The translations under genes were made by a program, and so were the position numbers. A stretch of DNA of 64,000 nt. It comes from Deinococcus actinosclerus. GTDB taxonomy: Bacteria; Deinococcota; Deinococci; Deinococcales; Deinococcaceae. The stretch lies in contig NZ_CP013910.1 in NCBI RefSeq assembly GCF_001507665.1, positions 3,150,001-3,214,000 on the forward strand. The letters are read 5' to 3'. Positions 57,640-64,000 of the stretch are shown here, piece after piece. Position 1 is the first letter of the stretch, and the number at the start of each line of letters is the position of its first letter. The notes below the pieces were generated by a model that made no database searches, was not told the DNA's origin, and saw only the letters and a program-made list of their open reading frames with translations.

Positions 57640-57643
<4 letters not shown>
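57131..57643 (-). CDS. Secreted CxxCH (c-type haem) protein with EF-hand-like loop
   Basis: A 170-residue exported protein with a signal ([20 protein letters not shown]). It has a haem-c motif MPCTYCH (Cys67, Cys70, His71) and a calcium-loop sequence [14 protein letters not shown] (114-127). It ends in a lysine-rich tail (PPKKKAGK). GTG 57643 overlaps the DUF1501 stop (GTGA). It is the last gene of the DUF1800-DUF1501 operon; a redox role at the surface or in the periplasm is plausible. Confidence 0.78.
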
Positions 57644-58812
<1,169 letters not shown>

Positions 58813-58842
58813 GGGGCACTCCTCCGGGGGGGTCAGGGCGGG

Positions 58843-60108
58843 TCAGGCGAGCTGGAATTCGGGGCTGATCAGGCTCAGGTACGTGCGCTGGCGGCCCTTG
58901 AGGCTACTCAGGAGCACCGCGCCCGCCGGGCGTTCCTGGCCGGTCAGGGCCAGCAGGCTGGGCGGGGTATCGAGGTTGGGGGCCTTGGAACCCATGGTCA
59001 GCGCGGCGGCGACCTGCATGCGCAGCAGCAGGGTGGTGTCGTTGATCCACTCGCGCCCGCCGTCCCAGCCCTTGACGGTGTCGGGTTCCAGCAGCACCTG
59101 CCCCATGCGCCCGGCGGTTCCGGCGAGGTTCAGCAGAGAGCGCGCGTCGATCTTCGGCTGGCCCAGCGTGCGGATGCCGCCCACCAGAAACTCGATGGGC
59201 GAGCGGATGATGCGCGAGCGGCTGGCGTAGAAGGCCTCGCTGGCGAGCAGTTCGGTCAGGACGGCCATCACGTCGCCCTTCGTGCGGGTCCAGGTGTCGG
59301 CGCTGCCCTGGACGGCCGCGTCGTCGGGGGTGTCGGCCAGGAACGCGCGGTGCAGTTTGCGGCTCACGAAGGTGGCCGTGGCGGGCTGCGAGGTGGCGAT
59401 CCGGACGATGTCCTCACCCTTCAGGGCGCCGCTCTGGCCCAGGTACGTCTTCTTCCCGTCGTCGTGCTGCTGCGGCTGGTTCACGAAGCGCGGCTGCTCG
59501 AGGTACTGCTTGTTGCCGCGCCCGCCCTGGTAGGACCAGCCGGTCAGGGCGCGCGCGCCCTCGCGCACGTCGTTTTCCGTGTAGTGGCCGATGCCGGTGG
59601 TGAACAGTTCCAGCAGTTCCCGGCTGAAGTTCTCGTTCGGTTTACCCTTGCGGTTCTGATCGTTGTCGAGGTAGCGCAGCATGGCCGGGGACTGCGCGAC
59701 CTCCAGCGTGAAGCGCTCGAAGGACCGCGTGGCGGCGTGGCGGCGCAGCAGGTTCAGGTAATCCACCACGGCGGGCACGTTGCGCACCTTGTCAGTGGCG
59801 ATCACGAAGTGGTTGCTCCAGGTCAGGGCCAGTTTCTCGCGCAGCGGGTGCGGCCCGTAGGCGAGTTCGTACAGCCACGCGCCGCGCCCGAGTTGCAGGG
59901 CCGCGCCGGGCGTCGCGCCCTGCATGGGATCGAAGGGGTTGCCGGGCGCGACGCTCTGATCGAAGGCCAGGGCCGCGCGGGCCACGTCCTGGGCTTTCTG
60001 GCCGACCAGGGCGCGGATCTGCTCGTCGGTCGCGCCGAAGGCGGTGCGGCGCAGGAAGTGCGCGGCGTCCTCGGCGGTCAGGGGGCGGGACAGGGGGGTC
60101 AGGGGCAT
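58843..60108 (-). CDS. DUF1800 family protein
   Basis: A 421-residue protein of a family of unknown function. [22 protein letters not shown] at the N terminus, [46 protein letters not shown] block (here [38 protein letters not shown]) and [28 protein letters not shown] are characteristic. No signal peptide is seen. ATG 60108 follows AAGGAG. An ECF-type promoter about 50 bases upstream (60161-60189) probably drives this gene and the two after it. Confidence 0.9.
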   Translation of the reverse strand: MPLTPLSRPLTAEDAAHFLRRTAFGATDEQIRALVGQKAQDVARAALAFDQSVAPGNPFDPMQGATPGAALQLGRGAWLYELAYGPHPLREKLALTWSNHFVIATDKVRNVPAVVDYLNLLRRHAATRSFERFTLEVAQSPAMLRYLDNDQNRKGKPNENFSRELLELFTTGIGHYTENDVREGARALTGWSYQGGRGNKQYLEQPRFVNQPQQHDDGKKTYLGQSGALKGEDIVRIATSQPATATFVSRKLHRAFLADTPDDAAVQGSADTWTRTKGDVMAVLTELLASEAFYASRSRIIRSPIEFLVGGIRTLGQPKIDARSLLNLAGTAGRMGQVLLEPDTVKGWDGGREWINDTTLLLRMQVAAALTMGSKAPNLDTPPSLLALTGQERPAGAVLLSSLKGRQRTYLSLISPEFQLA

Positions 60109-60153
60109 GCGGAACTCCTTGCGGCGGCGGTCAGGGACCGGATAGGGGGGGCG

Positions 60154-60921
60154 TTATGGATTGGAGTCGGCCGGCGCCGAAAAAGTTCCCAGGGGGTCAG
60201 GGGTCGCGCTGCGCACACGGGCCAGGGCCGCCTGGAGCGTGGGCTGCGGGAGGTTCCCGACCAGCCACACGAACACCTTCCCCACGCGGCGCGAGGCGAC
60301 GCCCGGCGCGGCCTTCACGTCCTGCGGCGCGACGACCAGCGTCAGGCCGTTCAGGCCGTCGGTCAGGGCCACCTCCAGCCCCTGCCCGCGCGGTTGCACC
60401 GCCACGGGCGTGAACCCGGGCGGGAGCCCCAGGCCCGGCAGGGCGCGGGTGAGCGCGGCGCGCAGGCCCGCGGGCGCGGCGGGCGGGGCCGGGCGGGTCA
60501 CGCGGGCCGGGGCAGGCTGCACGCGGGTCAGGGCGGCGCGGCGGGCCAGCGTGCCGTCCGCGCCGCGTTCCTCGAAGGCCAGCGGGAGGTTCCATGTCAG
60601 GTCCACCCACAGTGTCCAGCGCGCGGCGTCCCCGACCTTGGGGGTCAGGGTGAAGCGCGCCGCGTCGCGCCCGGCGACCCGCTCGGTGCCGGTGCGGGTC
60701 ACGCTGAAGTTCTTCGCCAGCAGCGCGGGCCGCACCGTCAGGGCGGGCAGCTGCGCGGCGGCGCGGGTGGGGGTGGCGCGCGGCGGGAACAGCACGGTCA
60801 CCTCGGCCTGCCCGCGTGCCACCTGGGCACGGGCCTGCTTCAGCGCGGCCTGCACGTCCTCCAGGTCGCCCGCGTGCGCGGTGCCCAGCGTCAGCAGCAG
60901 CAGGGTCAGGGGGCGCCTCAC
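60154..60921 (-). CDS. RseB/MucB-like sigma-regulatory lipoprotein-sorting fold protein
   Basis: A 255-residue exported protein with a signal ([16 protein letters not shown]). The C-terminal part ([20 protein letters not shown] ... [26 protein letters not shown]) resembles the C-terminal domain of RseB/MucB, which binds anti-sigma factors and senses envelope damage. GTG 60921 overlaps the anti-sigma stop (GTGA). It is the third gene after the sigma factor, in the usual rpoE-rseA-rseB order. Its 3' end contains the second ECF-type promoter. Confidence 0.72.
   Translation of the reverse strand: MRRPLTLLLLTLGTAHAGDLEDVQAALKQARAQVARGQAEVTVLFPPRATPTRAAAQLPALTVRPALLAKNFSVTRTGTERVAGRDAARFTLTPKVGDAARWTLWVDLTWNLPLAFEERGADGTLARRAALTRVQPAPARVTRPAPPAAPAGLRAALTRALPGLGLPPGFTPVAVQPRGQGLEVALTDGLNGLTLVVAPQDVKAAPGVASRRVGKVFVWLVGNLPQPTLQAALARVRSATPDPLGTFSAPADSNP
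60161..60189 (-). promoter_or_regulatory. ECF-type promoter of the DUF1800-DUF1501-CxxCH operon
   Basis: On the minus strand GGAACTT (complement of 60183-60189), 16 bases, CTCCAA (complement of 60161-60166). It shares GGGAACTTTTTCG with the promoter at 61768-61796 and lies inside the 3' end of the RseB-like gene. Confidence 0.7.
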
Positions 60922-61208
60922 CAGTCGGCTCCCCAGGCGCTCTGGTAGGCGTCGTACGCGGCGCTGCTGGGCAGCGGGCCGGGCAACTGCGCGGCGGGGC
61001 GCAGCACGGTCAGGCCCGCCACCAGGGCCGCCGAGGCCAGCGCGCCGGTCAGCCACCCCGCGCGGTGGCGGGTGCGGGCGGCGCGGCGGCGGGTCAGGAA
61101 ACGGTCGGCGGCGCCCAGGTCGGCGGGGGTCAGCTGGCGAGCCTGCGCCAGCAGGGTGTCGAGGTCGTCATGTTCATCGGTGTATTCACTCGGGTCGTGG
61201 TGGGTCAT
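60918..61208 (-). CDS. Putative anti-sigma factor, single membrane segment
   Basis: A 96-residue protein with a soluble N terminus ([41 protein letters not shown]), one membrane segment ([20 protein letters not shown]) and a short outer part. Its place directly after an ECF sigma gene, with four-base overlaps on both sides, points to an anti-sigma factor. No zinc-binding HxxxCxxC motif is present, so it would be of a non-ZAS type. Confidence 0.72.
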   Translation of the reverse strand: MTHHDPSEYTDEHDDLDTLLAQARQLTPADLGAADRFLTRRRAARTRHRAGWLTGALASAALVAGLTVLRPAAQLPGPLPSSAAYDAYQSAWGADW

Positions 61209-61759
61209 GGGGTCACTCCGGCGCGGGTGAGCAGGGCGCGCAGGGCCGCGCGGCCCCGGTTAATGCGGCTCTTCACGGTGCCGAGTTCCGCGCCGGTGAG
61301 CGCGGCGATCTCGGCGTAGTCCAGGCCCGACAGTTCGCGCAGGGCGACCGCCTCGCGCTGGTCGGGCGGCAGCTGCGCCAGCGCGCGGGCCAGCCGCTCG
61401 CGGACCTGCGCCCGCTCGCCCGCGCGGGCCGGGTCGTGCGGCGCGTGGGGTTCCGGGGTGTCCTCCAGCGGCACCGCCTGCCGCGCGCCCAGCGCCCTGT
61501 GGCAGGCGTTCAGGGTGATGCGGTGCAGCCAAGTGCTCAGGCTCGCCTCGCCCCGGAAGCCTTTCAGGGCCCTGTGCGCGGCGATGAACACCTCCTGCAC
61601 GATGTCGTCCGCCGCGCCCGGCCCCACGAGGCTGGCGGCGAGGCGGTGCACTTGGGGCGCGTGCGTTCTCACGAGCGTCTCGAAGGCCCGCTCGTCCCGC
61701 GCGGCCAGTCGCGCGAGGTGCAGGTCGGACAGGGTGTCGTGCGGATCATTCAAGGGCAC
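61205..61759 (-). CDS. ECF RNA polymerase sigma factor (RpoE-like)
   Basis: A 184-residue group 4 sigma factor. Region 2 is [66 protein letters not shown]; region 4 is [51 protein letters not shown]. The start is GTG 61759; a matching ECF-type promoter ends eight bases before it, so the mRNA is leaderless and probably self-activated. It leads the operon with anti-sigma and RseB-like genes. Confidence 0.94.
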   Translation of the reverse strand: MPLNDPHDTLSDLHLARLAARDERAFETLVRTHAPQVHRLAASLVGPGAADDIVQEVFIAAHRALKGFRGEASLSTWLHRITLNACHRALGARQAVPLEDTPEPHAPHDPARAGERAQVRERLARALAQLPPDQREAVALRELSGLDYAEIAALTGAELGTVKSRINRGRAALRALLTRAGVTP

Positions 61760-61767
61760 CTCATACC

Positions 61768-61796
61768 TTAGAGGAGCCCCGCCGCGAAAAAGTTCC
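61768..61796 (-). promoter_or_regulatory. ECF-type autoregulatory promoter of the sigma operon
   Basis: On the minus strand GGAACTT (complement of 61790-61796), 16 bases, CTCTAA (complement of 61768-61773). It is close to the sigma-E pattern GGAACTT-N16-TCTAA/TCAAA. Confidence 0.78.
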
Positions 61797-61824
61797 CATC
61801 TGCGGTGCCGCTACACTGGGCGGC

Positions 61825-62487
61825 ATGACCGGCCGTTCCCTGTCCCGCTCGGCGGAGGATTACCTGAAGCACCTGTACACGCTGGGGCAGGCGGGCAAGG
61901 TGAACACGCAGGCCCTCGCGGCGGCACTGGAGGTCGCGCCCGCCAGCGTGACCGGCATGCTCCGCAAGCTGACCGAGCAGGGCCTCGTGTCGCACGCGCC
62001 GTACCAGGGCGCGCAGCTGACCGCCGAGGGCGAGCGGGTGGCGCTGGAGGTCCTGCGGCACCACCGGCTGCTGGAACTGTTCCTGCACCGCGCGCTGGGC
62101 GTCCCGCTGGACGAGGTGCACGAGGAGGCCGAGCGCCTGGAGCACGCCCTGAGCGAGCGGCTGGAGGCCCGCATCGCGGCGTGGCTGGGCGACCCCACGC
62201 ACGACCCGCACGGCGACCCGATCCCCACCCTGGACGGCGAACTGCCGCACCAGCCGCAGCGCCGCCTGTCGCAGCTGGCCCCCGGCGACACCGCGACCGT
62301 GGCGCGCGTCCCGGACGGCGACGCCGATCAGCTGCGGGCCATGATGGCCGCCGGGCTCACGCCGGGCGCGCCGCTGCGGCTGGACGCCGTGGACGCCGCG
62401 CTGGGCACCCTGACCGTCTGGGCGACCGACCACACCCTGACCCTCTCGCTGGGTGTCGCCGCGCAGATCCACGTGCAGACGACCTGA
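61825..62487 (+). CDS. DtxR/MntR family metal-dependent regulator
   Basis: A 220-residue regulator of metal uptake. The N-terminal winged helix is [47 protein letters not shown]. The dimerisation and metal-binding part is [44 protein letters not shown] places Glu where DtxR has Cys, as in manganese-responsive members. The C-terminal SH3-like FeoA domain is present (about 145-220). ATG 61825 is seven bases after TACACT (61812-61817), leaderless. Manganese is the likely effector in Deinococcus (inference). Confidence 0.9.
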   Translation: MTGRSLSRSAEDYLKHLYTLGQAGKVNTQALAAALEVAPASVTGMLRKLTEQGLVSHAPYQGAQLTAEGERVALEVLRHHRLLELFLHRALGVPLDEVHEEAERLEHALSERLEARIAAWLGDPTHDPHGDPIPTLDGELPHQPQRRLSQLAPGDTATVARVPDGDADQLRAMMAAGLTPGAPLRLDAVDAALGTLTVWATDHTLTLSLGVAAQIHVQTT

Positions 62488-62615
62488 TGCGGATGCCGTC
62501 TGTTCCGTCGACCACCCGGGACAGCGCCGGGTGGTCGACTCCACGCCCGGCATCCGCTTTCCTCCCCCTCGCCTCCGCTCGGATGAGACGGTTTGGACAA
62601 ACCGTTCCATCGGAG
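62486..62615 (+). repeat. Small intergenic repeat, copy B, between mntR-like and cobS
   Basis: GCGGATGCC (62489-62497) pairs with GGCATCCGC (62549-62557); inside, GTCGACCACCCGG (62507-62519) pairs with 62527-62539 (13 bp); then ACGGTTT (62588-62594) with AAACCGT (62599-62605). It starts in the stop codon of the regulator and ends in CCATCGGAG, which supplies the cobS ribosome site. Same layout as copy A. Confidence 0.85.
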
Positions 62616-62623
62616 TGGGCCTG

Positions 62624-63340
62624 ATGCGCGATCAGCTGCGCGCGGCGCATCTGGCGCTGACGTTCCTGACGACCCTGCCCCTGCCGCATATCAAGGAGGT
62701 GCGGGACGGGGACTTCGCGCGGGCGAGTGCGTACTACCCGCTCGCCGGGTACGCGGTGGGCGGCGCCGTGGCGCTGTTCCTGTGGCTGGACGTGCCGCTG
62801 CCGGGCGGGGTGACGGCCGCGCTGGGCGTGGGCGCGTGGCTGCTGCTCACCGGGATGCTGCACTTCGACGGGCTGGTGGACAGCGCCGACGCCCTGTTCG
62901 CCATGAAGACCCCCGCCGAGCGGCTGGTGATCCTGCGCGACGTGCATGTGGGCGCGTTCGGACTGGCGACCGGTGGCCTGTCCCTGCTGCTGCTCTGGAG
63001 CCTGCTCTCGGCCCCGATTCCACCGCTGGCGCCGCTGGTGGCGGCGGTGGCCGCGCGGACGCTGCTGCTGATTCCCATGAACACCTACCCGGCGGCGCGC
63101 GCCGAGAGCCTGGGCGCCCGCTCACGCGAGGGCCGCGTGTGGGCCGCGCTGCTGATCGCCGCGCCGACCCTGCTGATCCCCGGCGCGTGGACGGCGTGGC
63201 TGGCGGCCCTGGTGGGCGCGCTGCTCGTCGCGGCGTTCGCGGCGCGGCGGCTGGGCGGCGGCCTGAACGGCGACACGTACGGGATGATCGTCGTGACGGC
63301 GGAACTGCTCGCGCTGGGCGCGTTCGCCTGGGGCCGCTGA
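62624..63340 (+). CDS. cobS: CobS, adenosylcobinamide-GDP ribazoletransferase
   Basis: CobS joins adenosylcobinamide-GDP and alpha-ribazole in cobalamin nucleotide-loop assembly at the membrane. The 238-residue protein has [73 protein letters not shown] and [20 protein letters not shown], all family motifs, with about six membrane segments. ATG 62624 uses GGAG at the end of repeat B. cobC follows, so the two salvage steps are together. Confidence 0.94.
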   Translation: MRDQLRAAHLALTFLTTLPLPHIKEVRDGDFARASAYYPLAGYAVGGAVALFLWLDVPLPGGVTAALGVGAWLLLTGMLHFDGLVDSADALFAMKTPAERLVILRDVHVGAFGLATGGLSLLLLWSLLSAPIPPLAPLVAAVAARTLLLIPMNTYPAARAESLGARSREGRVWAALLIAAPTLLIPGAWTAWLAALVGALLVAAFAARRLGGGLNGDTYGMIVVTAELLALGAFAWGR

Positions 63341-63399
63341 GCATGTCATACGGAATGAAGGTGACTTGCTTCCAACGTGATCGCGTTCCGTTGTTCCCT

Positions 63400-63452
63400 C
63401 TTCCCGTGTGGGAGAGGGAGGGAGGAGCGAAGCGACGGAAGGGTGAGGGGGC
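63400..63452 (+). repeat. Hairpin repeat between cobS and cobC
   Basis: CCCTCTTCCC ... GGGAGAGGG forms an imperfect stem, followed by AAGGGTGAGGGGG. It resembles the element at 40289-40328 and lies just before the next gene's ribosome site. Nothing else is seen in 63341-63483. Confidence 0.45.
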
Positions 63453-63483
63453 CACCGGGCGACTCTGAATGAAGAGGAATCAC

Positions 63484-64000
63484 TTGAATCCCGTAACAGA
63501 AGCAGAGGGCCTGACGCTGCATCTGGTGCGTCACGCTCCCACCCTCCCGAACGCGCAGCGCCGCTACCCGCGCCCGCACGAGGACGCGCCCCTGACAGAC
63601 GCCGGGGCGGCGCTGGCCCGCCGCCTCGACCTGCCCCGGAGCGCGCGGGCGTTCACGTCCCCGCTGGGCCGCGCCCGGCAGACCGCGCGACTGGCCGGAT
63701 TCCCCGGTGCCCTCCCCCACCCGGCGCTGGCCGAGGCAAGTTTTGGCGTGATGGCCGGGCACACCTGGGCCGAACTGGAAGCCGCGCACGGCGACGCGCC
63801 CCACGCCTGGATCGAGGCGCTGGCCGACCCCGCCAGTCCCCACGGTCCCCCCGGCGGCGACACCGGGCAGGGCTTTCACGCCCGCGTGCAGGGGTGGCTG
63901 GATACCCTCCCGGCGGGCGAGGTCGTGGCCTTCACGCACGCCGGGCCGCTGCTGGCCGCGCTGCGCCTGACCGTGAACCTCGCGGCGGTCGCCGCGCCGC
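63484..64000 (+). CDS. cobC: CobC-like histidine phosphatase; 3' end outside window
   Basis: The gene runs off the right edge. It belongs to the histidine phosphatase superfamily: LHLVRHAPT (catalytic His), [30 protein letters not shown] and [11 protein letters not shown] (second His). After cobS, alpha-ribazole-5'-phosphate phosphatase (CobC) is the natural assignment. I prefer TTG 63484, with GAGGA five bases upstream, over ATG 63469, which overlaps the ribosome site. It is open to base 64000, about 172 codons. Confidence 0.85.
   Translation, partial: MNPVTEAEGLTLHLVRHAPTLPNAQRRYPRPHEDAPLTDAGAALARRLDLPRSARAFTSPLGRARQTARLAGFPGALPHPALAEASFGVMAGHTWAELEAAHGDAPHAWIEALADPASPHGPPGGDTGQGFHARVQGWLDTLPAGEVVAFTHAGPLLAALRLTVNLAAVAAP

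Overview
The window is chromosomal DNA from a Deinococcus species or very close relative. The reasons are the very high G+C content, a complete nine-gene V/A-type ATP synthase operon in the Thermus/Deinococcus order (G-I-K-E-C-F-A-B-D), an HU protein with a lysine/proline/alanine N-terminal extension, a compact RNase II-like enzyme, two ammonium transporter/PII pairs, and many start codons sitting 5-8 bases after a -10 hexamer (leaderless mRNAs, known to be common in Deinococcus). I see no prophage, insertion sequence, CRISPR array or rRNA. The window is mostly core chromosome with a few accessory membrane and surface loci.

Layout. 1-6.6 kb: end of coaBC, the arginine repressor, an HD hydrolase, a class III CoA-transferase divergent from an orphan molybdenum-hydroxylase large subunit, and an MFS exporter. 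6.6-15.3 kb: the ATP synthase operon, all on the minus strand. 15.5-19.2 kb: two glnK-amtB pairs. 19.4-28.2 kb: a DUF4126 protein, M42 peptidase, Pth, a PAS-GGDEF-EAL protein, DoxX divergent from a seven-iron ferredoxin plus Crp/Fnr regulator, HU and a ThiF-like enzyme. 28.3-37.5 kb: a PlsY-like protein, a large membrane/TPR protein, ubiX, ispD, ispE, a penicillin-acylase-family enzyme and a metallophosphoesterase. 37.6-37.8 kb: tRNA-Asp and tRNA-Phe. 38.5-41.0 kb: queF-queD-queE-queC, the preQ0/preQ1 part of queuosine synthesis. 41.1-48 kb: transketolase, two tandem acetyltransferases, an MFS protein and a TPR protein. 48.1-50.6 kb: a free-standing copy of the FtsH N-terminal domain followed by ftsH. 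50.9-57 kb: a three-gene SHOCT/DUF4097-type operon, RNase II and secreted proteins. 57.1-61.8 kb: an ECF sigma factor, anti-sigma and RseB-like protein followed by DUF1800, DUF1501 and a CxxCH protein. 61.8-64 kb: a DtxR/MntR regulator, cobS and the start of cobC.

Main points for a second look. (1) Two near-identical ECF-type promoters (GGAACTTTTTCG ... CTCYAA, 16-base spacing) precede the sigma operon and the DUF1800-DUF1501-CxxCH operon, which suggests one self-controlled regulon. (2) The FtsH N-terminal domain paralog sits directly before ftsH. (3) One AmtB carries Glu in place of the first pore histidine, and both PII proteins lack Tyr51. (4) A small dispersed repeat with compensatory base changes lies between queD/queE and mntR/cobS, where its 3' end supplies the Shine-Dalgarno sequence of the next gene. 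(5) A strong promoter at 57.07 kb runs straight into a terminator.
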